From NCBI GenBank assembly GCA_002067405.1, contig MVRP01000002.1, positions 62,001 through 126,000 of the forward strand: a DNA stretch of 64,000 bases, read 5' to 3'. Position 1 is the stretch's first letter; the number at the start of each line of letters is the position of its first letter. The stretch is from Syntrophorhabdaceae bacterium PtaU1.Bin034 (GTDB taxonomy: Bacteria > Desulfobacterota_G > Syntrophorhabdia > Syntrophorhabdales > WCHB1-27). Below the pieces are notes generated by a model. It did no database searches and was not told the origin of the DNA. It saw nothing but the letters and a program-made list of their open reading frames with translations. The position numbers and the translations under genes are program-made. Shown piece by piece: positions 51,955 through 61,347 of the stretch.

Positions 51955-53664
51955 CTATGGAAGACCCAGTGTCTCGAGTTTCTCTGCGGTGGGCACGCCC
52001 GCCTCGTCCCATCCGCGGACCGCATAGTATTCCCGGAACATCTCTTCAAGAGGGAACGTTGCGAACCTGCGCGGAAGCGTATCCGGCTCCACGCCTTCCC
52101 GTATATTGAAAAGCCTCTCCAGGTTCCAGATCCGCTCCCCGATCTGTTGGGTTTCCTCCCAGGTGAACTTCCTCCCGGTTACTGCGCTCGCAATGCGGGC
52201 ATGGTAGTCGGTTGGAATGGCAAAGGCCGCGAATCTGCAGAGGCAAAGCGTGTCCATGAAGGCGAAGGCATTCTGCTGGCGGGCGAGGAGCGTGGCCTTC
52301 CCCTGCACCCCGAAGCGGTCGAGCAGTTTTGGAATACCCAGGACCTCGGTGCCGATGAAATAGCCGGGAAGATGGCATCCACCCCTGTTTGACGTTGCAT
52401 AGCCGAGGGCGTTGCCGTAGGCTCCTCGTGGATCGTACGCAGGCAGTTCGAGCCCTTTGACCTCTGCCCCTGCATCTGATACTTCAAAGTGCGCCGATAT
52501 CTTCTTGGTGCCCTGCGAGAGAATAGCCCCCGGTCCTGTCCTTTGGGCGATCTCGTTGATAATTCGGCTGACTGCGTTCGCGTCCCCGTAAGCCGGTGAA
52601 AGGGGTATGACGCCTTTTTCCGCAAGCTCACAGGCCATGGCCACCACGACGCCGGCACTGATCGTGTCCATCCCCAATTCATTGCAGAGTGCATTCAACT
52701 CGGCCACCTTTTCAAGATCAAATATGGCAAGGTTTGCGCCAAGGGACCAGAGACTCTCATATTCCGGGCCTTCACCATACCGCGTAATCCTGCCACAGGC
52801 GACAGGGCAGAAGGGGCAGGCCCTCCTTTTTTTCAGAAGTGTCGAGGTAACCATCTCGCCGGAAATATTGGCCGACTCGAAAGGCGCCGGATCACGGTAG
52901 TTCCGGGAGGAAAGAAGACCCATTTCTCTCATCAGATTCAAGAGCACGCCTGTGCCGAACTGCGGCAGGGCCTCTGACGTGACCGGATTGGCGGCAAGCC
53001 ATTTTTTGCATTCGTAGGCCACGAAAGAAAACATGTCAGGATCGGGCACGTTTATCCTGTTCCCTCCTTTCGCCTTGACCGCAACAGCCTTTATGTTCTT
53101 TGAACCCAGAACTGCCCCGAGTCCGCCACGACCGAGATAGCGGCCGTCATTCTCGATATTCGCAAAGAGCACACCGGTCTCACCTGCCTTCCCGATAAGG
53201 AGGATGGATACATCCTTACCGTGTTTTTCACGCAAGTACGCCTTGACGTGAGATTTTTCAGTGCCCCACAGCGGCGATGCATCAAAGACCTGAGCGTTTC
53301 CGTCCTCGACGAACAGGTAGGAAGGGCGATCAGCCTTTCCGGTCACGATGAGCACATCGATACCCGCTTTCCGGAGATGGACGCCGAGGCGGCCTCCGCA
53401 GGAGGAGTTGAAAACGGTCCCGGTAAGAGGTGATTTTGCGGCTGCAATAAAGCGGCTGCCCATAGGAAAGGTGGTGCCGGTCAGAGGACCGGTTGCGAAG
53501 ATGATCGGAGCCCGGGCATCAAGTGCGTCTCTGCCGGGCTCAAACAAATCGAAGAGCATCCGGGTGGCAACACCGCGCGCTCCTACATACTGTTTCTCGA
53601 TGGTGAGGCCGAGAGGTTGAAGGGTCGTGGTTGCAGCGGACACATCGATGCTGAGAACGTTCAC
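51955..53664 (-). CDS. Aldehyde ferredoxin oxidoreductase family protein
   Basis: A 569-residue tungsten/molybdopterin enzyme. The pterin-binding segments are LGRGGLGAVLGSKNIKAVAV and DTISAGVVVAMACE; the cluster Cys are in RRACPFCPVACGR and a later Cys in DTLCLCRF. It oxidises aldehydes to acids with ferredoxin, or the reverse. The length is slightly below that of classical AOR (about 600). The start overlaps the folK stop (ATGA). Confidence 0.93.
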   Translation of the reverse strand: MNVLSIDVSAATTTLQPLGLTIEKQYVGARGVATRMLFDLFEPGRDALDARAPIIFATGPLTGTTFPMGSRFIAAAKSPLTGTVFNSSCGGRLGVHLRKAGIDVLIVTGKADRPSYLFVEDGNAQVFDASPLWGTEKSHVKAYLREKHGKDVSILLIGKAGETGVLFANIENDGRYLGRGGLGAVLGSKNIKAVAVKAKGGNRINVPDPDMFSFVAYECKKWLAANPVTSEALPQFGTGVLLNLMREMGLLSSRNYRDPAPFESANISGEMVTSTLLKKRRACPFCPVACGRITRYGEGPEYESLWSLGANLAIFDLEKVAELNALCNELGMDTISAGVVVAMACELAEKGVIPLSPAYGDANAVSRIINEIAQRTGPGAILSQGTKKISAHFEVSDAGAEVKGLELPAYDPRGAYGNALGYATSNRGGCHLPGYFIGTEVLGIPKLLDRFGVQGKATLLARQQNAFAFMDTLCLCRFAAFAIPTDYHARIASAVTGRKFTWEETQQIGERIWNLERLFNIREGVEPDTLPRRFATFPLEEMFREYYAVRGWDEAGVPTAEKLETLGLP

Positions 53665-54188
53665 ACCTTTCCTCCGGACAGCAGCTCGTCTACCGTAATT
53701 CTTCCCAAAAACGCGATCTTTTGCTCATCTCCTACGTTTTTCAAGAAGGCTGCGAGCGGCAGCCCCAACCGGGGATGACTCAAATCGGGATCTATCTCCA
53801 GGCATGGAACGAGGGCGAACTTCCTTTGGTGAAGCCGGGGATGGGGAATGGTCAACTCAGGTTCATCGAGGAGAAGATCACCGTAGAGAAGGATGTCCAG
53901 GTCCAGGACGCGGGGGCCGAGGGGGATGGTGCGTTCTCTTCCCATGTGGAATTCTATTCCATTGAGGAACGAGAGCAGCTCGACTGGAGAAGCAGCCCAC
54001 TCTATTTTTAAAGCGCAGTTTATGAAGTCGGCCTGCTTTACGGGAGAGACAGGTGAGGTGCGATAAAACGATGAGAGGGCCACATACCTGACCCTCTCAT
54101 CGTTTATTACTGCTCTTAATCCTTTTAGACAATTTTTATAGCTATCATCAATGTTTGATCCCACGCCGATGTACGCTGCCTTCGTCAT
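53661..54188 (-). CDS. folK: 2-amino-4-hydroxy-6-hydroxymethyldihydropteridine pyrophosphokinase
   Basis: The ATG at 54188 gives 175 residues and a standard HPPK N-terminus (AYIGVGSNIDDSYKN). The longer frame to 54227 would overlap tatA. GPRVLDLDILLYGD and PHPRLHQRKFALVPCLEI are family signatures. It makes the pterin diphosphate for folate. Pterin synthesis next to a pterin-using AOR may be chance. Confidence 0.93.
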   Translation of the reverse strand: MTKAAYIGVGSNIDDSYKNCLKGLRAVINDERVRYVALSSFYRTSPVSPVKQADFINCALKIEWAASPVELLSFLNGIEFHMGRERTIPLGPRVLDLDILLYGDLLLDEPELTIPHPRLHQRKFALVPCLEIDPDLSHPRLGLPLAAFLKNVGDEQKIAFLGRITVDELLSGGKV

Positions 54189-54198
54189 GCTGGCGTTG

Positions 54199-54393
54199 CT
54201 ATGATGACTTCGGTTTCTCCTGATCACCTTTTGGCGGGGTTACATCAATTTCGTCCGGCTCATGCACCGATTTTTTGAAGCTCTTTATCCCCTTGCCGAT
54301 TGCTCCACCTATCTCGGGAAGCTTGCCGGCACCGAAGATAATCAGTACGATAACCATTATAACGATCAGTTCAGGGAAACCGAGTCCGAACAT
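54199..54393 (-). CDS. tatA: Twin-arginine translocase subunit TatA
   Basis: A 64-residue protein with an N-terminal membrane helix ([20 protein letters not shown]) and the amphipathic helix [14 protein letters not shown], then a charged tail. TatA forms the pore for folded-protein export. No tatB or tatC is adjacent. Confidence 0.95.
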   Translation of the reverse strand: MFGLGFPELIVIMVIVLIIFGAGKLPEIGGAIGKGIKSFKKSVHEPDEIDVTPPKGDQEKPKSS

Positions 54394-54659
54394 TTCAAGC
54401 CCTCCTTGCAGTCACATTATATCAGGTAAGTCCGGGATTCCGGCAGCCATTTTACCTGCACGTGCAATTGTCCGAAAGCACGTTTTCATGTGAGAACTGC
54501 CTAGTATATCATTAATTCTCCCCTCCTTCAATTTGTGCAACTGTATCGTTCACTGTCTCGGCTTCCACGTCCAGAAAGAGGCGCGATCCGACGACCGGCC
54601 ATCGGGGAAGTCCGGGGGATGAGAGCATTACAGCGATCAGGCAAGGACAGCCGGATATG

Positions 54660-55076
54660 CTATAGTTTTGTATACTCTTTGGGTGCCAGGTTTGTCGCCA
54701 TGGTCCACGTTGTTGCAACGGCATTTGCCACACGGAAGACCTTGATTACGTCAATCCCCTGAGCGTCGACCAAGGGTTTGAGGAACGGCCTGATTTTAAG
54801 GACTTCTTCCTTAAGGGCCTGCTCCTCCAGAAACTCGGCTGTTCCGCTCACCCGCAGTTGTACGCCGGATTTGAAATCATTGAAGCACAACTCTACCTTC
54901 GGGTTTTTGAGAAGTTGCTTGTACAGGTCTTTCATGCTGCCCAGCTGGATCAGGATGCCCCTTTCATCCGCCGCATACATGTGCATTCCGCGGACACGCG
55001 GCGCGTCGCTTTCTACGGTGGCAAGATGGCAAATGGGATTCTCATTCATCAACTTATACATCTCTTCCTTGTTCAT
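54660..55076 (-). CDS. Pyridoxamine 5'-phosphate oxidase-like flavin-binding protein
   Basis: AAAGGAGAG before the ATG at 55076 gives 138 residues. The split-barrel fold shows CHLATVESDAPRVRGMHMY and VELCFNDFKSGVQLRVSG. It probably binds FMN or F420; the substrate is unknown. Confidence 0.85.
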   Translation of the reverse strand: MNKEEMYKLMNENPICHLATVESDAPRVRGMHMYAADERGILIQLGSMKDLYKQLLKNPKVELCFNDFKSGVQLRVSGTAEFLEEQALKEEVLKIRPFLKPLVDAQGIDVIKVFRVANAVATTWTMATNLAPKEYTKL

Positions 55077-55159
55077 CGGCTCTCCTTTCTTGGGGCCCCT
55101 CACGGCTGCCCCATCCGTTTCTTTTGCTGTTCAATGTTGAGCGTAAGAGATAATATCTT

Positions 55160-57307
55160 TTATGTCAAGCCGTTTTTTATGAATCTGCCGATACCGGCCA
55201 GGCCGAGGAACCCGAGCACGTAAACCACAAAAAGGAAGGGGTGCTTCGCTCCCAGGATGACAGGTCTTAGCAGCCCCCGTATTACCAACTTCAGCCCATC
55301 GCGCCCTTCTATGAACGCCGCCACCGGAGGCGAAAGCCGGTAGTAGCAGTGGACAATGTATCTGCCGGGCAAGTTCGTAAGGAGATAGGAATCCCTGAAG
55401 CGCTTGAGAACGGCTACTTCGGGAGCAAGACTGCTTCCGTATACGGCGGTGGCGATAAAACACCCTCCCCCTCCGCCTCCTCCACTGGATGGATCGGTGC
55501 CTCCGCTTTCCGTGCTGCCCCCGGTTGTCGGCTGCGTCGCCGTGATCACGACGTCATCGTGCTGGCTTCTGAAGCCGTCCTTATCCGTCACTACGACGGT
55601 TGCGGTGTAGCTTCCCGCTATGTCGGCAATAAAATTTGGCCTTGCTGTTGTCAGGTTCACCATGGATGCCGAGCTGCCCTCGGGTCTTTGGAGCGTCCAT
55701 TCGTAGGCAAGGGGAGTTGCTGCGTCCGGGCTGAAGCAGCCGCTGCCGTCGAGGACCACCGTTTCCCCGACGAGCACCGACTGGTCAGCGCCTGCATTTG
55801 CGACCGGGGGAGACCCGACGCTCACGCTTACGGTGCTTGGCTGGCTTTGGAGACCGATAGAGTTGGTAACTACCAGGCTTACCGTATAGATCCAACGCTG
55901 ATCCGGTGTAATGATGCACTGTGCGGAAGTTGCATCTTTAAGGGTTGCGGCACTGCCGGCAGGTTTTGCGGTAATCGTCCACGAGTATTCAAGGGGGACA
56001 TTTCCGTCCGGATCGGAGCTGCCGCTGCCGTCGAGGACTACTTGAGTTCCCACCTTCACCCCGGATTTGTCGGAACCGGCGTTTGCCAAAGGGAGCGCGC
56101 CTGCGGTAACCGTTACTGTAGAAGGTCGGCTCTGGAGCCCGGTGGAATCGGTCACCACGAGCTTGACTGTGTAAGATCCCCGGACATCAGGCACGAAGCT
56201 GCTCTTTACCGAAGTTATATTCGTGAGAGTTGCCGTGCTATTCGACGGACGGGACTCTATCGTCCAGGAGTAAGTGATCGGGTCACCGTCCGGATCGGAG
56301 CTGCCGCTGCCGTCGAGGGTCACTACCGTGCCTGTCTGCACAGTCTGATGCTGACCTGCATTCGCTATGGGCGTGCCCGCGACCGAGCCTGACTCCAGTA
56401 TGGTACCGTTAAAGCCCGTAACGACGAAGGTGTTGTACACACCGAACGTGACCCCCCTCAAACTGACCGAGACGCCCGGTGATCTCCGGGTCCAGGAGAC
56501 GCCATCCAGGGAAGAAAAAATGGTCCCTTTTGCGCCTACCGCCACAAAGATGCCGTTCCCGTAAGCGATACAGTAAAAGTCCGTGGTCCCGGCTGATCTC
56601 TGGGTCCAGTTCGTTGCATCGCGTGAAGTAATGATAGTCCCTGACTGGCCGGCCGCAACAAAAAGACCGTTACCGAATGCTACCTGGTCCAGCCAGCTTC
56701 CGGTGTTTGATACTTGCTGCGTCCACACTACCCCGTCGTTTGATGTCAGGACCACCCCTGATTCGCCCACCACAACGAACCGGCCGTTGCCATAAGTGAC
56801 ACCGAACAGGCCTGAACTTACCCCTGACGTTACCCTTGTCCAGGTATTGCCTCCATCGGTGGATGTAAGTATGGTGCCGCCCGTGCCGACCACCACGAAA
56901 CGGTTTGAGCCGAACGCCGCGCAATAGAGCAAGTTGCTTGTCCCGGTTGACCTCTGGGTCCACGAGTTGCCGTCGGATGAAGTGACAATGGTGCCGTTTT
57001 GGCCGGACGCCACAAATGTACCGTTTCCGTAAGCAACTCCGTAAAGCCAGTTAGTCGTTCCGGACGTTGCTCCGTTCCACGAAATGCCGTCCCATGAGGT
57101 GAGGATGGAGCCGCCAAGGCCGACGGTAACCAGTTTTTGCCCATTCCAGACAACATTATAGAGATCGCTGGTGGTTCCCGAGTTTCTGGACTGCCATTCG
57201 TCGAGCGGTTCACCAGTCGCCATTTGGGCCCCAAGGATCAGGCAGAAGAGAAAACAAAATGTCTGAAGAAAAAGGATCGAAAAACGAGCCGGCACACGTT
57301 TCCGCAT
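55160..57307 (-). CDS. Secreted seven-repeat propeller, PKD and CFI-box protein
   Basis: GGGAGG before the ATG at 57307 gives 715 residues. A signal peptide (1-33) is followed by seven repeats of about 40 residues with the pattern YGNGxFVxVGxxGTIxTSxDGxxW (about 40-315), which should close as a seven-bladed beta-propeller. Three PKD-like domains of about 92 residues follow (LDGSGSSDPDGD...YSWTI). Then a Gly run leads into a C-terminal CFI-box (CFIATAVYGSSLAPEV...FRDSYLL) and two hydrophobic segments that may anchor the protein. It is an exported surface or adhesion protein by architecture; ligand unknown. Confidence 0.87.
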   Translation of the reverse strand: MRKRVPARFSILFLQTFCFLFCLILGAQMATGEPLDEWQSRNSGTTSDLYNVVWNGQKLVTVGLGGSILTSWDGISWNGATSGTTNWLYGVAYGNGTFVASGQNGTIVTSSDGNSWTQRSTGTSNLLYCAAFGSNRFVVVGTGGTILTSTDGGNTWTRVTSGVSSGLFGVTYGNGRFVVVGESGVVLTSNDGVVWTQQVSNTGSWLDQVAFGNGLFVAAGQSGTIITSRDATNWTQRSAGTTDFYCIAYGNGIFVAVGAKGTIFSSLDGVSWTRRSPGVSVSLRGVTFGVYNTFVVTGFNGTILESGSVAGTPIANAGQHQTVQTGTVVTLDGSGSSDPDGDPITYSWTIESRPSNSTATLTNITSVKSSFVPDVRGSYTVKLVVTDSTGLQSRPSTVTVTAGALPLANAGSDKSGVKVGTQVVLDGSGSSDPDGNVPLEYSWTITAKPAGSAATLKDATSAQCIITPDQRWIYTVSLVVTNSIGLQSQPSTVSVSVGSPPVANAGADQSVLVGETVVLDGSGCFSPDAATPLAYEWTLQRPEGSSASMVNLTTARPNFIADIAGSYTATVVVTDKDGFRSQHDDVVITATQPTTGGSTESGGTDPSSGGGGGGGCFIATAVYGSSLAPEVAVLKRFRDSYLLTNLPGRYIVHCYYRLSPPVAAFIEGRDGLKLVIRGLLRPVILGAKHPFLFVVYVLGFLGLAGIGRFIKNGLT

Positions 57308-57588
57308 TGTGATCCTCCCATGATGTGTTGATCTTTTGAATTGCCTGCCAATCTTGTTTTCGTTACTACGTGAAGCTCTGAAGAACGGGGAGCCTAAGAG
57401 CCCGGAAGATACAAGAAGCATGCCCGAAACGGAGTGGTGTGCAATTTGTCGGGAATAAGGGCAGGGCGAAGCAGATCGACCTGCGGCAACACGCAGAGCG
57501 GGTCTTGCAAAGCGAGACAACCGTCTCGAAATGGAAGAATGACGTCTCGTTCGTGAAGACTAATCCTTATGGAGATGGCAGCAACAAC

Positions 57589-59181
57589 TTATGGAACGGA
57601 ACCGGGCTGTTCCCACGGAGGGGCAAAGGCAGGATAACGGAACTCCACGAGATAGGGTTCATCCCAGTGCACGTCGTTGAGAAATATACCCTCTAACTCG
57701 TCAATGTTTTCCGCTCTCTTTGCCTTAATTCCGTAAGAGCCCGCGAGGGCGGGGAAATCGGGCGTGTGGAGGTCCATTGTGCTTTGCACCCCATAACGTT
57801 TTCTCATGTAATCCTCCAGCACCCCGAAACTGCCGTTATTGTAAACCAGGATCACCACAGGGACCCCGTACTTCATGATGGTTGCCAGTTCAGCGGCAAC
57901 GGGGGCGAAGCTGCCGTCACCCGTAATGCATATGCAGGGAAGCTCAGGGTTTCCAAGCTTGGCGCCGATGGAAGCGGGGAATGCATAGAAGATGGGAGAG
58001 ATGCCCCGGGGGGTCAGGAAACTCCGCTGTTCGAAAACGGGAAAATAGTATTCCGCCCAATACCCGATCAGACTGAGGTCCCAGACGGTAACCGCATTTC
58101 CCGGAATCAGGCGTCGCAAACACCGGGCGATCCTGAAACCTTCGTGATTCCTTTGCAGTTCTTCCTGTTCCTTAAGCCGGCGCATGTTCAGCTCTTCCAT
58201 GTCCCAGGAAAACCTCATTCCCTTCAGAATACCGTAGAGGGCCCCGGCAGCCTCGTTCGGGTCGGCCGCTACTGCAACCTCCGTCCGATAATTCTTCTCC
58301 AGCCACCTGCTGTCCGTATCGATATGAACGAGCCAGCCGAACCGTACACCTCTCCTTTTGGCATCCACCTCTCTCAGCCTGGTTCCCAGTGCAACGGCAA
58401 TGTCGGCAGATCTGAGTATATCTCTCGCCACCCCTTTTGTAATAACATTACCAAACACAAACGGGTTGTCCTCGGACATCACCCCTTTTCCTGAAGTGGT
58501 GGTGAGAAAGGGGATCCCTGCTTCCCGGCACAGGCGGCCAAGAAGTTTCCTTGTTTCAGCGCGCATCAACCCTTTTCCGCCTATGATCACAGGCTTTTTT
58601 TTTCCGTGTAGCGCTTTTTCCATCGGCCGCATATCCAGACTGCCGCCCCCGTGAGCGACGAACCGGTGAGACGCACACGCTACTTCCTTATCGAGGCAGC
58701 CAAAAGGGACAGAGACAATGACTGGACCGGGTCTGCCCGACATTGTCTCCCGGTAGGCTGATTCCAGTTTCGTAAAAAGATCCGTCTGACCCGAGACAAC
58801 AAAGCTGCTCTTGCTTATGCCCGTAAAGATTGCCTCCGGCTCCTGCAACCCGTGCAGCACGCCTTTTGCCGCATCCTTTCTTTCCGCATCAATAAAAATT
58901 ATCAGCAGCGGTACATCATCGTTGTGAGCTTCCATGGAGGCGGTTACCACGTTGCCGAGACCGGGACCCGGCGAGACCAGTACGACACCCGGCCGGCCTG
59001 TGGAGCGTGAATAACCATCGGCCATAAAAGCAATATTCGACTCGTGTCTTCCGACAATAATTTGAATATTCGACCGTATGAAAGCATCGTTCAGAGGAAG
59101 GGTATGAATACCGGGCAAATGAAAAATATTCCTTATTCCTTTGCCTTCAAAAAAGTGTATAATAGCTTCTTTTCCCAGCAT
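57589..59181 (-). CDS. Thiamine diphosphate-dependent enzyme, acetolactate synthase-like
   Basis: A 530-residue ThDP protein with N-terminal pyrimidine-binding domain (catalytic Glu in VGRHESNIAFMADGYS), a central domain and the C-terminal ThDP/metal motif GDGSFAPVAAELATIMKY...YNN. The family includes acetolactate synthase, benzoylformate decarboxylase and similar enzymes; the substrate is not clear. It is divergent from the XRE-cupin regulator and could be a target of it. Confidence 0.88.
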   Translation of the reverse strand: MLGKEAIIHFFEGKGIRNIFHLPGIHTLPLNDAFIRSNIQIIVGRHESNIAFMADGYSRSTGRPGVVLVSPGPGLGNVVTASMEAHNDDVPLLIIFIDAERKDAAKGVLHGLQEPEAIFTGISKSSFVVSGQTDLFTKLESAYRETMSGRPGPVIVSVPFGCLDKEVACASHRFVAHGGGSLDMRPMEKALHGKKKPVIIGGKGLMRAETRKLLGRLCREAGIPFLTTTSGKGVMSEDNPFVFGNVITKGVARDILRSADIAVALGTRLREVDAKRRGVRFGWLVHIDTDSRWLEKNYRTEVAVAADPNEAAGALYGILKGMRFSWDMEELNMRRLKEQEELQRNHEGFRIARCLRRLIPGNAVTVWDLSLIGYWAEYYFPVFEQRSFLTPRGISPIFYAFPASIGAKLGNPELPCICITGDGSFAPVAAELATIMKYGVPVVILVYNNGSFGVLEDYMRKRYGVQSTMDLHTPDFPALAGSYGIKAKRAENIDELEGIFLNDVHWDEPYLVEFRYPAFAPPWEQPGSVP

Positions 59182-59239
59182 AATTGTTCCAGTTTTTTGA
59201 GTTTAACATAGTGTATCTTCAAGTTAAATAAAAATTGAG

Positions 59240-59268
59240 TTGACATGCTTTTCCATTTGGTTTAGTTT
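59240..59268 (+). promoter_or_regulatory. Sigma-70-type promoter of polyamine gene block
   Basis: TTGACA at 59240 and TAGTTT at 59263 with a 17-bp spacer. It would drive the regulator gene and probably the genes after it. GTTTAA repeats in the same region (59199, 59265) may be operator half-sites. Confidence 0.6.
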
Positions 59269-59271
59269 AAT

Positions 59272-59288
59272 ACCAATAAACTTTTGGT
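59272..59288 (+). promoter_or_regulatory. Palindrome ahead of XRE-cupin gene, candidate operator
   Basis: ACCAA and TTGGT flank a 7-nt spacer, 15 nt before the ATG and just downstream of the predicted start, a good place for an autorepressor. Confidence 0.45.
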
Positions 59289-59303
59289 GAGCTTTTACTG
59301 TTT

Positions 59304-59858
59304 ATGGCTAAGGTTGAAGGATCGAGCATAGGAGAGAGAATACGCATGATAAGACAGGCTAAATCTCTCACCCAGGAGGAGCTTGGATCGAGGGCAGGAT
59401 TGACAAAGGGGTTCATATCGCAGGTCGAGAGAAACCTTACGTCCTTATCTGTCGAGAGCCTTCTCGGGATCCTTGACGCCCTTGATCAAAAGGCCTCAAC
59501 TTTCTTTGATGAGGCTTTTCATGAGAAGATCGTTTTCGGGATAGACGATAGGGTTGAACTGGAAAAGGAGAATGTAGACAAATTCGAGATCCTCGTTCCT
59601 GCGGCTCAGAACAGGCGGATGGACCCCGCATTACTTGCTCTTAATGCGGGAGAAAAGACCGAAGAAGAGGAGCCCCACGAAGGGGAAGAATTTGGCTTTG
59701 TACTGACTGGAAGCATAGAAGTGATACTCGGCGTGAAGACTTACAGGGTCCGAAAAGGAGAATGCTTCTATTTCAAGGCTTCAAAGAAGCACTATTTAGC
59801 GAACAGGCGAAAGATGAGGGCGTTGGTCCTGTGGGTATCTTCGCCTCCTAATTTTTAG
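59304..59858 (+). CDS. XRE-family regulator with cupin domain
   Basis: A 184-residue protein with an N-terminal helix-turn-helix (LTQEELGSRAGLTKGFISQVER, about 20-45) and a C-terminal cupin (HEGEEFGFVLTGSIEVIL). This is the PuuR-type design, whose Escherichia member senses putrescine. It precedes the polyamine genes, so a polyamine-responsive repressor is likely. Confidence 0.92.
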   Translation: MAKVEGSSIGERIRMIRQAKSLTQEELGSRAGLTKGFISQVERNLTSLSVESLLGILDALDQKASTFFDEAFHEKIVFGIDDRVELEKENVDKFEILVPAAQNRRMDPALLALNAGEKTEEEEPHEGEEFGFVLTGSIEVILGVKTYRVRKGECFYFKASKKHYLANRRKMRALVLWVSSPPNF

Positions 59859-59899
59859 TGCACCCTAATGGGTATTAAAGAGTTTGGGAGGTGGTCAAC

Positions 59900-60373
59900 A
59901 TGATTATTAAAACCCCTACAAAGTTTTTTCTTGTGAGTGGTGCGTCCGAAGGCTTCTCACTATTAAATGCGTTTGATGGCGCCCTTTTGGCTTCGGGAGT
60001 CGGAGACACGAATCTGGTGCGAATGAGCAGCATTCTTCCTCCTGGCTGCGAGGAAGTCAAGCCACCTCCAGTTCCGCTGCCTCAAGGAGCACTTGTGCCG
60101 GTGGCATATGCTTCTCTCTATAGCGACGTCCCGGGAGAAGTGATTTCTGCCGCGGTGGCAATAGGTATACCAAAGGATCCGAATCGCGCGGGCCTGATCA
60201 TGGAGTACTCGGCGAGAGCGGAAGAGAAGGTCGTGGTAGAGCAGGTCAAGAAGATGGCGGAAAAAGGTATGGAGCTGAGGAACCGGCCAATAAAGGAAAT
60301 AATGGCTATATCAGCCACCTACAAAGTCGTGACAATTGGCGCTGTGTTTGCCGGCGTAGTGTTGTGGGATTAG
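59900..60373 (+). CDS. Pyruvoyl-dependent arginine decarboxylase
   Basis: GGGAGGTGG sets the ATG at 59900 (157 residues, usual length). The self-cleavage site that forms the pyruvoyl group is in VRMSSILPPGCEE. It converts arginine to agmatine. It is the first step of the polyamine route here and is followed by agmatinase. Confidence 0.94.
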   Translation: MIIKTPTKFFLVSGASEGFSLLNAFDGALLASGVGDTNLVRMSSILPPGCEEVKPPPVPLPQGALVPVAYASLYSDVPGEVISAAVAIGIPKDPNRAGLIMEYSARAEEKVVVEQVKKMAEKGMELRNRPIKEIMAISATYKVVTIGAVFAGVVLWD

Positions 60374-60425
60374 AAATCAGGCTTTCGGCTTCCGTTCTAT
60401 CGGCATTTCACAGAGATATTCTTAC

Positions 60426-61253
60426 GTGAAAGGCGTCTTCAACCACAAGTTTATTGCTTCCGGAGAAGATGAGGAGTTGGCCGGCACTATTTTGCTGGGT
60501 TGCCCTTTGGACGCTACATCTTCCTTCAGGGGCGGGACGAGATTCGCTCCGGAAAGCATCAGAAAGGCATCCTGGACGCTTGAAACGTATAGTCCCTACC
60601 TCAAACAGGATTTGGATGAGGTCGAATTCTATGATGCGGGCAATCTCGAACTTCTTCCGGGTGATCTGGAACGTTCGATTGGCATCATAGAAAATGCGGT
60701 AGCCGAAATAATAGGAAAAGGAAAGAAGGGTCTGGCGCTCGGCGGCGAGCATCTCATTACCTATCCTGTTATGAAAGCGATGACAAAACGCTTTAATGTC
60801 ATACAGGTCGTCCATTTTGATGCCCATTGCGATTTGAGGGATGATTATGAGGGGCAAAGGCTCTCCCATGCCACAGTTATGAAGCGGGTGAAGGAATTGG
60901 GGGGATTGGAGGTTTTTCAGATAGGAATACGATCCGGGACGAGACAGGAGTTCGAAGAGCTTCTTCCCATCGATTCGCCGGCATCCCTTGCGGCTCACCT
61001 CGACCGGAACCGGCCGGTCTACGTGACATTCGACATCGACGTCTTTGACCCGTCGCTGGTTCCCGGTGTGACGACGCCCGAGCCCGGGGGCCTGATGTTT
61101 AAAGAAGTCGTGGAATATTTCTCTGTTCTCAAGGGGATGAACATTGTGGGAGCGGACATTGTCGAGCTTGCCCCGGACTATGATACTACCTTCGTTTCCT
61201 CTGTTACAGCCTCAAAGATAGCCAGGGAGATTCTCATGCTTTTACAGTTGTAG
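60426..61253 (+). CDS. speB: Agmatinase
   Basis: A 275-residue ureohydrolase starting at GTG 60426. Manganese ligands are in LALGGEHLITY, FDAHCDLRDD and TFDIDVFDPS. It splits agmatine to putrescine and urea. Fifty-two nt after the decarboxylase gene. Confidence 0.94.
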   Translation: MKGVFNHKFIASGEDEELAGTILLGCPLDATSSFRGGTRFAPESIRKASWTLETYSPYLKQDLDEVEFYDAGNLELLPGDLERSIGIIENAVAEIIGKGKKGLALGGEHLITYPVMKAMTKRFNVIQVVHFDAHCDLRDDYEGQRLSHATVMKRVKELGGLEVFQIGIRSGTRQEFEELLPIDSPASLAAHLDRNRPVYVTFDIDVFDPSLVPGVTTPEPGGLMFKEVVEYFSVLKGMNIVGADIVELAPDYDTTFVSSVTASKIAREILMLLQL

Positions 61254-61347
61254 TACGCCGGCCCTCTATATCAACGATTCAGGCAAAGCCCAAGAACAAT
61301 AAACAATAGAAGGCAAAGTAAACGCAATTCGTTATCAGGAGTGTGAT

